A stretch of 64,000 nt of DNA from Bacteroidales bacterium (GTDB lineage Bacteria; Bacteroidota; Bacteroidia; Bacteroidales; F082), in contig JAEEQP010000012.1 of NCBI GenBank assembly GCA_016285355.1, positions 1 to 64,000 on the forward strand, given 5' to 3'. Position numbers and translations under genes: made by a program. A model generated the notes under the pieces. That model made no database searches, was not told where the DNA came from, and worked only from the letters and a program-made list of their open reading frames with translations. Positions 52,388 through 61,800 of the stretch are shown one piece after another; the stretch's first letter is position 1, and each line of letters starts with the position of its first letter.

Positions 52388-52437
52388 AACATTGCCGTGC
52401 ATGTCATTCCTACTGGAATCTATGCACGGCAATGTTT
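52388..52437. terminator. Terminator formed by a CATGTCATTCC-family hairpin
   Basis: Arms AACATTGCCGTGCATGTCAT (continuing TCC) and GGAATCTATGCACGGCAATG (continuing TT), with a TACT loop. A runs on the left and T runs on the right make it a bidirectional terminator between rlmI and the convergent lipoprotein gene. The CATGTCATTCC/GGAATCTATG core is the one shared by the 44 kb and 55 kb repeats. Confidence 0.85.
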
Positions 52438-52454
52438 TTATCTGTTGTAGTATT

Positions 52455-53039
52455 TTATCTGTCGCTGAATAATGAACCTTCCCTACATGGACGTGAGGGC
52501 TGGCTGTTCCTGCTGGCCGACTTCGAAGCCGAATTGGAGAGGCGTTTCATATAAGCCTTCTCCACATAATCCTTCCAGTATTCATTTTCATAGACGAACG
52601 AATCCTTGCCCATATTGAGAATATTCATCTTATAGGTACGGACAACAGGGTATGTGAGATTCATGTAGAGAACGGATGCGCGTCCATCAATCGAATAGGT
52701 AAATTTTGTCACCAAAGTGGTGTCAGGACAAACAATAATCGTCTCGTAAGTATCCGTTTCCTCATCATAGTCAAGTTTTATAGTGTCTTGGCTACGGTCA
52801 CGCATCTCACCTGTCATGTCTTCTCTGAAAATCAAATCGATACCGCTCTGCTGGTCACCAGGAACCATGACGAAAGTACTCATGGAACCTGAAATCGGGT
52901 TGCCTGCATAGTCAACGTTGTAATACTCAATTTTTTCCACACCCCAAGTGCCGACAAACGATTTTTCATCAAGCTTTGCACATGAGGTAAACATCATCGC
53001 TGCAATCGCGCATAATGCAAATACTGTAATCTTTTTCAT
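52455..53039 (-). CDS. Predicted lipoprotein, lipocalin-like, unknown
   Basis: 194 aa. Signal peptide with lipobox (MMFTSC, Cys at 20), then SFVGTWGVEKIEYY, a start typical of small lipocalin-like Bacteroidota lipoproteins, and a beta-rich body. The C-terminus is Ser/Arg-rich and unusual. The neighbouring gene at 53058 encodes a similar lipoprotein (GHWGCEHY after the lipobox), so the two may be distant paralogues. They are 18 bp apart and co-transcribed. Confidence 0.8.
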   Translation of the reverse strand: MKKITVFALCAIAAMMFTSCAKLDEKSFVGTWGVEKIEYYNVDYAGNPISGSMSTFVMVPGDQQSGIDLIFREDMTGEMRDRSQDTIKLDYDEETDTYETIIVCPDTTLVTKFTYSIDGRASVLYMNLTYPVVRTYKMNILNMGKDSFVYENEYWKDYVEKAYMKRLSNSASKSASRNSQPSRPCREGSLFSDR

Positions 53040-53057
53040 TTTGTTAGTAATTTATTG

Positions 53058-53540
53058 TTAATCAATTCGTTTCAAGAAAAATCTTTCAAAGAAAGGCGTA
53101 GGTTCCGAAAAATAATTTGTCCAAGAAGCCACAATGTTAGTATCAGTAATCGTCTCAATGCTCATATCAGCACTGGTCGCATCAGAAAACATCGAAATAA
53201 TCCAATTGGTATTGTAAATAGTAAGTATTTGATTCTTTGAATTGTAATCGTAATCACAAGCAAACTTTTTGATCAAGGCCGGACTATCATTCAGCAGCAA
53301 CTTGCCTGTGCCATCAGCATAAAAATACACCTCATAACCATGCCCTACTCCCACTTCATAATACAAGGTATCCCACTTTTCGTAGCCTGTACTGTCCGTG
53401 CGACAACTGATGTAATGCTCACAGCCCCAATGACCTACGATGGGCGAGCCCTCATATTTCTCGTGTTTGCGGCAAGAAGTCACCGCCAACAAAAGCAAGG
53501 CGACCAAAGCAAAAAATCCGATACGTACCTTTTTTCCCAT
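53058..53540 (-). CDS. Predicted lipoprotein, unknown
   Basis: 160 aa. Lipobox LLAVTSC (Cys about 23), then SPIVGHWGCEHYISCRTDST and a beta-strand-rich body ending FFERFFLKRID. Same size class and opening motif (xVGxWG) as the downstream lipoprotein, with which it forms a two-gene operon. Promoter box at 53555-53562. Outer-membrane or periplasmic location expected; function unknown. Confidence 0.8.
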   Translation of the reverse strand: MGKKVRIGFFALVALLLLAVTSCRKHEKYEGSPIVGHWGCEHYISCRTDSTGYEKWDTLYYEVGVGHGYEVYFYADGTGKLLLNDSPALIKKFACDYDYNSKNQILTIYNTNWIISMFSDATSADMSIETITDTNIVASWTNYFSEPTPFFERFFLKRID

Positions 53541-53554
53541 AACTAATTTCGTTG

Positions 53555-53562
53555 CAAAAATA
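53555..53562 (-). promoter_or_regulatory. -7 box for the lipoprotein pair
   Basis: CAAAAATA (TATTTTTG on the minus strand), 15 nt upstream of ATG 53540. Confidence 0.6.
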
Positions 53563-53592
53563 GGATTAATTCAAATATCGCGCCAAATTTTC

Positions 53593-53600
53593 TAATTTTG
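53593..53600 (+). promoter_or_regulatory. -7 box for the EEP nuclease gene
   Basis: TAATTTTG, 18 nt upstream of ATG 53619. It overlaps the TTG at 53598, which excludes that codon as the start. Confidence 0.6.
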
Positions 53601-53618
53601 CTGCTAAATTCTCATAAA

Positions 53619-54914
53619 ATGAAACGCAAAATACACCTTATTATTATATTGTTTTGGATTGTTCTGTTGGCCAATGCCCAGGACACGCTCACTGTGATGC
53701 AGTACAACCTCTTGGAATATGGTAACTACAACAGCGGTTTTGCCGATTGCTACGAGACCAACAACAACACGCAGCGCAAGGACGAATGCATCCGTATCAT
53801 CATGGATTATGTGAAACCTGACATCCTGACCGTTTGCGAGTTTGGTGCCACACAAGCCCTCCAAAATGCGTTCATCAGCCACAACCTCAACATCAACGGA
53901 GCAAATTATTGGCAATCAGATAATATCATCAATTATGCGGGTAGCAATATTATCAACCACATCTTTTTTGACTCACGCAAGTTAGGATTGAAGAAACATG
54001 TGGCTTTGCGCACCAATCCGCGCGACACCGATGTTTATGAACTTTATCTGAAAACACCCGGTTTAGCAGCTGGCGACACTATTAAATTGGTTTGTATCGT
54101 GGCGCATCTCAAGGCGGGACAAGGTTACGAAGCCTCGCGCCGTGCCCAGATACAGAAGGCTATGGACTATGTCAACCAAAACTATTCCACTGACAATGTG
54201 CTGATTATGGGTGATTTCAATATGTATGGTGCCAGCGAGTCCGGTTATCGCCTGCTTACCCAGACCTACAACAACCCGAGCATTTGTTTCATGGATCCTC
54301 TTGGCAGTAGTGGCGTGGGTGAATGGAACAATAATAGCCTGTTTACCCCTTTTCATACACAATCCACCCGTTATTATTCGGATGAATGTTTCTCCAGTGG
54401 CGGCCTCGACGATCGTTTCGACTTTATTTTGATGGCCGATGAGATTGCTTTCAGCTACAACCATTTACGCTATGTGCAAGGCTCATTTCATGCTGTTGGC
54501 AACGATGGTCACCACTTTAACATGAGCGTGAACCAAGGCTACAACCCCTCTGTGCCAGCTGAGGTCGCCGAGGCACTTTTCGATGCCTCCGACCACCTCC
54601 CTGTGACAATGAAAATTGCTGTAGATGCCAAACTTGGTGTAAACGAGAGCGAAGAAACGGCATGGCAGGCTTTTGTGGCTCCTAATCCTGCTATTGATGT
54701 CGCCAATGTGCATTTCTTCAACCCATCACAAGGGCTTGTGCAATTCGATTTATATTCCCTGCAAGGGCAACTGGTGCAACGTGAATCGGGCAATTTTGGC
54801 GAAGGTTCGAATCAATTCGAGTTGTCGCTTCAAGGCTTGCCGAAGGGGTTTTATTTGCTGCACGTTAGGCATAGCGACGGCTGGAGGCAAACAATAAAAG
54901 TGGTTATCAGGTAA
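53619..54914 (+). CDS. Secreted endonuclease/exonuclease/phosphatase protein with type IX sorting tail
   Basis: 431 aa. Signal peptide (about 1-20, VLLANAQ). EEP domain: MQYNLLEYG, VCEFGA, VAHLKAGQ, IMGDFNMYG and SDHLPVTM, the catalytic set of DNase I-like enzymes. After residue 350 there is a Por-type C-terminal domain (VAPNPAIDVANV, LYSLQGQLV, LPKGFYLLHV, IKVVIR end), which directs export through the type IX system and often surface attachment. Probably an extracellular nuclease or phosphatase. It is followed 6 bp later by a strong hairpin. Confidence 0.93.
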   Translation: MKRKIHLIIILFWIVLLANAQDTLTVMQYNLLEYGNYNSGFADCYETNNNTQRKDECIRIIMDYVKPDILTVCEFGATQALQNAFISHNLNINGANYWQSDNIINYAGSNIINHIFFDSRKLGLKKHVALRTNPRDTDVYELYLKTPGLAAGDTIKLVCIVAHLKAGQGYEASRRAQIQKAMDYVNQNYSTDNVLIMGDFNMYGASESGYRLLTQTYNNPSICFMDPLGSSGVGEWNNNSLFTPFHTQSTRYYSDECFSSGGLDDRFDFILMADEIAFSYNHLRYVQGSFHAVGNDGHHFNMSVNQGYNPSVPAEVAEALFDASDHLPVTMKIAVDAKLGVNESEETAWQAFVAPNPAIDVANVHFFNPSQGLVQFDLYSLQGQLVQRESGNFGEGSNQFELSLQGLPKGFYLLHVRHSDGWRQTIKVVIR

Positions 54915-54919
54915 AAGCA

Positions 54920-54989
54920 GGCCTCAACAGGTATGTCATCCCAGCGAAGGCACGTGGACAAAGGCATGGGATCTATACCTGTTGAGGCC
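54920..54989. repeat. Hairpin element with CCTCAACAGGTAT arms (copy 1 at 55 kb)
   Basis: GGCCTCAACAGGTATGTCAT ... GGGATCTATACCTGTTGAGG, complementary over 16 bp or more. It starts 6 bp after the nuclease stop and could terminate it. Confidence 0.85.
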
Positions 54990-55017
54990 GTTCATTAAGG
55001 TTTTGTTTCTTTGAACC

Positions 55018-55072
55018 GCCTCCCATAGATTCCCGCTCACACACATGCCAGCGTTGGAATGACATGGGAGGC
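55018..55072. repeat. Hairpin element with GCCTCCCAT arms (copy 2)
   Basis: GCCTCCCATAGATTCC ... GGAATGACATGGGAGGC. Confidence 0.85.
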
Positions 55073-55095
55073 TGGATTTCACAAGGGTTAAAACT

Positions 55096-55133
55096 GGCTT
55101 TAGAAAGCATGTCATTTCCATGGCGGTCCATGC
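55096..55133. repeat. Half hairpin element (copy 3)
   Basis: GGCTTTAGAAAGCATGTCAT then TTCC; only the left arm is present before the next element begins. Confidence 0.55.
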
Positions 55134-55134
55134 A

Positions 55135-55204
55135 GGCCTCGATAGGTATGTCATCCCTGCATAGGCATGTGGGCAAAGGCATGGGATCTATACCTGTTGA
55201 GGCC
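55135..55204. repeat. Hairpin element with GGCCTC arms (copy 4)
   Basis: Near-duplicate of copy 1: GGCCTCGATAGGTATGTCAT ... GGGATCTATACCTGTTGAGG. Confidence 0.85.
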
Positions 55205-55231
55205 GTTCATTATGGTTTTACTTCTTTAACC

Positions 55232-55287
55232 GCCTCCCATAGATTCCAATCCAACGCACACACCCGCGTCGGAATGACATGGGAGGC
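55232..55287. repeat. Hairpin element with GCCTCCCAT arms (copy 5)
   Basis: Near-duplicate of copy 2: GCCTCCCATAGATTCC ... GGAATGACATGGGAGGC, with a different loop. Confidence 0.85.
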
Positions 55288-55300
55288 TAACTTTAACAAA

Positions 55301-55363
55301 CTTCAGAAAGCATGTCATTCCAGCGAAGGGCTATGTGCTGGCGGGAATCTATGCTTTCTGAAG
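55301..55363. repeat. Hairpin element with CTTCAGAAAG arms (copy 6)
   Basis: CTTCAGAAAGCATGTCATTC ... GAATCTATGCTTTCTGAAG. It lies 17 bp downstream of the GIY-YIG gene; an outer-arm match to 44476-44536. Confidence 0.85.
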
Positions 55364-55379
55364 TCGTTATTAGCAGTTA

Positions 55380-55658
55380 TTACTCAAACAAATCCTTTCT
55401 TTCAGGATTCATAGTATCTATCAGTCTCTCTTTTTCTGCTCTTGATAGGCTCTTTATCTCCTTCTCTCTAACAATTGCTTGATCTATCAATCCAAACTCT
55501 TCATAATACACTAGCTTATGGCACTTATATTTTGCCGTAAAAACAGACCCGCTACCTTCTTTATGTTCTCTAACACGCCTGTCAAGATTATTCGTGACAC
55601 CTGTGTATAAGGCTCTGCCGTTGGCACTTTGCATCATATATACCCAATAGGTTTTCAT
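55380..55658 (-). CDS. GIY-YIG nuclease-domain protein
   Basis: 92 aa. The GIY-YIG core is present (WVYMMQS and ALYTGVTNNLDRRVREH, with Arg and the EFG/Glu of YYEEFG). It belongs to the small single-domain UvrC-like proteins. It sits inside a tract of palindromic elements, with one immediately on each side (55301-55363 and 55676-55780). The cellular role of these small proteins is unknown. An association with repeat spread is suggested by the context. Confidence 0.92.
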   Translation of the reverse strand: MKTYWVYMMQSANGRALYTGVTNNLDRRVREHKEGSGSVFTAKYKCHKLVYYEEFGLIDQAIVREKEIKSLSRAEKERLIDTMNPERKDLFE

Positions 55659-55675
55659 TTGTTACTATTTTAACC

Positions 55676-55780
55676 GCCTCCCATAAATTCTTATTCTGTA
55701 TCCCGCTGCCCATAGATTCTTCACCAACACACTTTCCCCTACTGGAATGACATGTGCAGCGGGGCTTTGACATGGGAGGC
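55676..55780. repeat. Hairpin element interrupted by another copy (outer)
   Basis: Outer arms GCCTCCCATAAATTCTTA and GACATGGGAGGC are separated by a complete inner element at 55702-55763. Confidence 0.8.
55702..55763. repeat. Nested hairpin element (inner)
   Basis: CCCGCTGCCCATAGATTC ... GGAATGACATGTGCAGCGGG, with its own matching outer arms, located inside the element at 55676-55780. Confidence 0.8.
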
Positions 55781-55793
55781 TTGCCTCTGGCAG

Positions 55794-55859
55794 GCTTTAG
55801 AAGCCATGTCATCCCTGCGTCGGACGGTGTGTGGGCATGGGATCTATGGCTTCTAAAGC
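55794..55859. repeat. Hairpin element after alpha-2-macroglobulin
   Basis: GCTTTAGAAGCCATGTCATC ... GATCTATGGCTTCTAAAGC. It ends 6 bp from the alpha-2-macroglobulin stop codon, so it may act as a terminator for that gene. Confidence 0.85.
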
Positions 55860-55865
55860 TTTGTC

Positions 55866-58800
55866 TTACTCTCCTACTTTAACCTTCATCCCATCCGAAT
55901 AAGCACTAAACTCTGGCGCGTACTGGCATTGAATTAAGGCATAGCCGTTGTTCAGATAGCCTTCTTTGGTCACGAACATGCTGTACTCCAATTGGTGCGT
56001 GCCTTTGGGCAGACGCTCAATGAAGAACTCCATGTCGGTGTCGGTGTTGGTTTGGTAGTAGCTCATGCGGTCGTTGTACTCGTAATGCGAGACTTGCTCA
56101 ATCGGCTCGAAGCCTGCGGCGCGGAGGTCTTTCACGAAGACATAACTCATGTCTTGCTGACTGGTGAAGGTGATTTTTACGGTCACTTTATCACCTACTT
56201 TTAAGGTCGGCCCTTCGACAGGCTCAGGGGCCTCAGGTCGTTGAGCTTGTCGAAACGCCGTCCCCACCGGAACAAGTTTCTTGCCCTTGTCCGTCACCGT
56301 TTCCACAAACAGTTCACGCTTGATGGTGAAGCCTGATTCATCGCTCTTGACTTCGTCAATCGGGACGAAATACTGGCGAAATAGGCCGCCCCATACCAAA
56401 TGGTTTGTCGGATTGTTGACGGTGAGCTGTTGCATCTCTTGGGTCACTTCGTTGGCGTTCCAACGGCGTTGAATGAAGCCTGTGCCAGCCACGCCACCTT
56501 CTATATTAATAGGTGTGTTGCCAAAGCGCAAGGTGACTTCTTTGCCCTCAGCAAACCAGTCGCTGCCGCGCATGAGCAGGGCGTAAATAGCATCGGCGGT
56601 GGAGGCAGAATTCTCCCAGCTGTTGGTCTGCTTCTGGGTGAGCAGCCACACTCGAAGTTGGTCAATCATCTCCTCGTTTTGGTCGATTTCAGCGAAGGCC
56701 GCCATGATGTTGGCGTGGGTGGCAATGTGCGACTCGAAGCTGAAATATTTCTTCGGCCAGTACATCCCAATCTGCTCGTTCTTCTGAGCACATTCCTTGA
56801 AACTCTGAATCATCAATTTGGCGGTCTTTTCGTTGCCGTTGCGGTAGAGCACCAAAGCACCCTTCGAGCGTTGGTTGAAGTTGAATGAGGTCCACTCTTT
56901 GTTGAGGCTGGCGAGGTAATATTTCTTCGCGGTGGCGAAGTCCTTGTCGGAGTTTTGCTCCTTGAAGAAACTCAAGGCGTAGAGTTCAGCCAAAGTAGTG
57001 GAACCAATGGGCCAATCCTTGCCTTTGCTGTATTTCTTCATATAGCGGTAGGTCTCGGCCACATCGTATTCAAGGTAACGCACAGCCTTGTCGCAGATAC
57101 TTTGGGCCGTGTTTTGGTCGGCTTTGCTCAATGAACTCCATGCGCCCATCTTCTGTAATTTGCCCATGCCGCTGAGGATGTAAGTGGTGATATAAGCGCT
57201 TTCGGGCATACCGTCCATCCAGGGCCAGCCGCCGTTGTACTTTTGCTTCTGCTGAATCAGTTGCAAAACGCGGGTTTGCTGGCCGCGCATGGTGTTCACC
57301 TCGAAGAGGGTGGCGATGCGGCTGCGTTGCTCAGTCTCGCTCTTGGCCTCAAGAACCCAAGGTGTTTCTTGCAGCATGATGGCTTTCAGGTCTTGGTCTT
57401 TTTCGAGTTGTGAGAGCAGGGCATCAGGCGTCTCGATTTGCCATTTCTTGATGTAATTCAAGAGGTTGGGGATGTTGTCGGCGATATAGGACGAAAGCGT
57501 GTTGGCGTAGAATACGTAGAAAGCGGTTTCGGCGCGGTCAGCGTTGATGTTGGCCAAGTAAGGCAGTGCCTGTACAGCATACCACACGGGATTGGTGCTG
57601 AAGTTGAGCGTCAGGCTGTAGTCACGTTCGTGGCTGTCGGGGTTGGCGATAGCCTCAAAGTCGAAGGTCTGCTCGGTTTCGGCCTTCACGGTGATGGGCA
57701 GGGTCTGGGTCATGAAGATTTCGCTGCTCAAAACAGGAAGCAAGTGTTGCTCGGCATCGCTGAATTCACCTGCGTAGGCCGTGAAGCGGAAGGCCAACAG
57801 CTCCAAGCCGTACTGGGCTTTCACCTTCCAGCGCACTTCCTTGCTGCGGCCCGGCATGATTTGCTCCATTGGGATGGTGCAGGTCCCTGAGCCTGTCGAA
57901 GGGCCGTCTGTGACAATTATGTTGACAGGTTGCATTGTGGCGGCATCGAAAATTTCAAGTTTCGCCTTCGGGGTGACAGCCTCATCGCCCGTGTTGATGA
58001 CGTTGGCCACAAACCACAGCTCATCGTTGTCGTACATGTAGCGCGGCATGTCGGCCATAATCATTACTGGTTTCGATGAAGTGAAGGTGTAGCCATTGCT
58101 GCCAGTTTTGCGGTCTTTGGTGTAGGCCAACAGCATCAGGCGCCAGCGCGTGAGGGCATCGGGCATCGTGAAACTGAAGGTCGCGCTGCCGTCTGCGTTG
58201 GTGCGCAATTGCGAGAAGAAGAAGGCCGTCTCGTTGAAGTTCTCGCGGAGAGTGGGTTCGGCTTCGGGTTTTTCTGCTGATAGCTTGTCCTGTTTGTCTA
58301 ACTCAGCGATTTCTTCCGGAGTCAACTTTTTAAATATAGGCTGCTCTAACACTTCTTCCTCTTCAATCTCAACTGCACCATCGGCTGCGACGGAATTCTT
58401 TTCCAACACCGCCCCCGTCATCATAGGTGCTGATTCCTCAACATAATCATAAAGCACACGCCCACCTTTTCTATAACGGCGCATCCCAAAACCATATCCG
58501 AAATCGAAGAATGGCGCATCGGAGGGCAGGCTGAAATTGAATAATTCCGCGAAATAGAAATAGCCCAAAGCGGTGTTAGAGGAAATGAAACCATGTCTAT
58601 CGGTGCTAAAGCTGTTGCCGTACACGCCTGAAGGATGCATATTGAAGTGCCAGTAGTTCCTTGCAAACTCGTCCAATGAAGCATCGTACATGCCGGCAAG
58701 CAAGGCGGCTTCCAAGGGCTTGTCTTTGTAGTCGCTGACGGTCACTTCCCAGGTCTCCTCAGCACCAGGATTGAGCTTGTCGCGCATCGTGGCGAGCTTC

Positions 58801-61800
58801 ACATTCAAGTCGTAATTGTCAAACGGCACGGAAATAGTTTGGAAATCAGCGCATAAGACATTTTCTTTCACAAAGGCGTATTTCCAGCGTAGGCCACCAC
58901 GGTCTTGCTCAGTCACTTTGTATTTTAAAGTCTGGACCTCGTTGTCCAACGTCATCCATTTCTCCAGGCGGATTTCGTTGCCGTGGAGCAACTGCACCCA
59001 TATTTCCACGTTCTTAGCCGCGCTACCGAGGCTGAGTTGGATTTCGTCGCCAGGATGGGCGGTCGACTTGTCTTGATGCACCCATTCCATCGTGGTGAGA
59101 GGTAGCTTCTTGGAGTCGTTTTCAAACACGGTGAACTGTTGTGAAACCTTCGCCAAAGGGTCGTCGAGGCTCGTCAATTCTACCATGTATTTTCCAGGTT
59201 TCAAAGCCTTGCCTTCGTAGAACTTGGCCTTGTCGTCCACCATGATTTCAGCCTCGTTGACTAAAGTCTTGGTTTTCTTGTCATAGAAACAGAAGTTGGG
59301 GAACAGCCTTGCCAACTCTTCATCACTAAGAATTTGTCTGTCAAAAATCTCTACTGGTATATCACGATTTTTTATTTCCGCCATCGCCTCAAAATAGTCG
59401 ATTTTAGCGAGGTCGTCAAAACGATAAATCGTGCGTTTAACACGGCTCTTGGCGGGCTGCCAGCTCATGTTCTGCACGGAGATTTCATACTTGCCTATTT
59501 CTGATTTCTCAATGAGCAAAGGTAAATTGGTGCTGATGCTCACCTCGTTGTAGCCTGCACGGATAGAGTAAGTGTCGGAATGCGTCTCACCTTGCTTGCT
59601 TGTGGCGGTCACTTCGATTTCGTAGGTGAATACAGGCTGCTTCTCGGGTGCAATGCTCTGCGAAGGCTTTAAATTGAAGGTGACGGCGAACTTTCCGCTC
59701 TCGTCGGTGCGAGCCTTGCCGTAGGTGATTTGCTCGTCCTCGACAGTCGGGTACCACCACCACCAGCAACGCCAGGGGAAGGAGGTCTTGCGGATAACAC
59801 GATATGAGTATTCCACATCGTCCAAGCCGAAACCAGCGTAGGCTTTCACGTCACCACGCACCGTAACCTCTTGGTTGAGCTTGTATTGCTCTTTCGGTTG
59901 CTCAAAGTTGACCTCAAAGGTCGGGCGTTTGTATTCTTCCACACGGATACAGACGCTTCCTTTGTTTGCATTGAGGCGAAACAAGCCATTCAACCGGTCG
60001 GTAGGAATAACAAAGGAACCGCTGAAAGAGCCGTATTCGTCGGTCTTGAAATCGGCCGAGCTGATTTCCTGCCAGTTGGCATCCCTAAAAGAGACCTTTT
60101 CCGAATAATGGTTCACCAATGTCTTGTCGTCACCCTGACTGCGCACCACAATGCCTTGGAAATAGACGGTCTGTCCAGGACGATAGATGGCACGGTCGGT
60201 GAAGAGCGTGGTAGTATAGATTTCGTTATTGTTCTTGTAGGGTTGATAGAGGCGGAAACTGTTGGAAGAGAGCAGGTTGTCATCACCCTTGCGCAGGTTG
60301 ATGTTGAAAGAGTTTTCGGTTTTCTTTGTCAGTTTCACCATGCCGTTGCGGTCGCTCTTGGGCGTTTCGATGATGATGGTCTTGTATTCGCGGGTCTTAT
60401 AGTCCCATTCGCGGCGGGAGACTTCCACGGTGACGCCTTCCACGGTTTTCCCCGTTTTGCGGTCCACGGTCACCACGGTCATCTTGTCGTCCTTCTGGTC
60501 GGTGATGTAGGCCAAATTGGAAACTTGGAAGTTGAGAACCAGCGTTTTATCTTCGTTCTTGATGTCTCTTTTGGTGGTGGCCGTCAGGTAGTAAATGCCT
60601 TTTTCCAAGGCGGGCAGAGCAATCAAAGTACTATGCTGGCGATAGTCGGTCTCGGCAGGCAAACTAAGTTCTTGCTCAGCAACGGACATCTTCTTGTTCA
60701 ATTCTTTGAGCAGGTCTTCCTTTTGCATGCCGTTCAGTTTGCCCCATTCCTTCTCCTCGACTTTCACGATTCTATAATAAGGTGCAATCGTATTCTGGTA
60801 CTCCAAAACGGCGGGGATGGCTTCGTTGGGCAATTGCACTGAGTTCAATCTCATGTCGATTTGTGGTGCCTCGATGCGCTTGATGAGGTTTTGGCAATTC
60901 TTCGCACCCTGCGACTTTGGAAATTTGGCGATGGCCTCTTCGCACAAAGCCTTGGCTTTCTTGTAGTTGTCGAAATAAGTACTGTCTTCGTCGTTGTTTT
61001 CTAACTGGTTAATCAAGTTCCTCGCAATCAAAGAGGTGATTTCGGCTGAGAGCGGATTGTCGGCATGTTGCGCCTTCAAGGCTTCCATCGCGGCTTGGTA
61101 CTTGTCGTCCTTGTCGAGAATGCCGTTGACAAACTCAAAACGTTTGAAGTCGTTGTAAATCAGCACATCCTCATTCTTGTTTTTAAGGTTGTAGGCCATC
61201 AGGTCTTGGAAAATCTTCAGACACTTGATGAGCGGGTTGTCGTAGTTGCCCAAATCCACTTTCACGAAGTCTTTGGCGGGCAGCCACCAAGCTTCAGTGT
61301 CGCCTTCCACGTCGTCGGCATCGGCCTGCTCCTGATAGTAATTCGCCACACGGTGAAACATGAACTCGAACATCGAAGCCTCATATTCGATGTATTTTTC
61401 GTTGTTGTCTTTGTTTTCGTACAAGGGCATAAAGTCTTCAGTTTTAGCCTTTTTCAACGCCTCGACAGGTTTCAAGGCTTCTGCATAATGCTCATTGATG
61501 CGCGTTTTGAAACTTTCCTTGTCCCAATATTTCATCTCCACCTTTGAGAGGTCACCGTCAATGGCCAAATTCTCATTGATGCGCCATTCGTTGTCGTTCA
61601 AATATTCGGCGTAAGCCTTGGCGATTTCCTCATGCAGCAGGGCGTTACATACCTCGTCCAGTTGCCCGATTTTTGACTCGGCATATTGGATAAAGTGCTG
61701 GTCGGGGTCTTCCTCGATGGTGAACTGGAAGATGTTCTGCCGATAGAGGTAGGTCTTCAGCAGTTGCACTTGGTTCTTGTCCTTCGATGCCTGTTGCTCG

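Noticed and set aside
54920..55859. Repeat tract resembling a CRISPR array
   Set aside because: Units are palindromic, differ in arms and spacing, and contain a gene; there are no constant direct repeats with spacers and no cas genes.
57480..57600. Thioester site in alpha-2-macroglobulin
   Set aside because: No CxEQ motif can be found where it is expected, so covalent trapping was not claimed.
59871..60842. 323-aa plus-strand open frame
   Set aside because: Antisense of the alpha-2-macroglobulin gene, with low-complexity composition.
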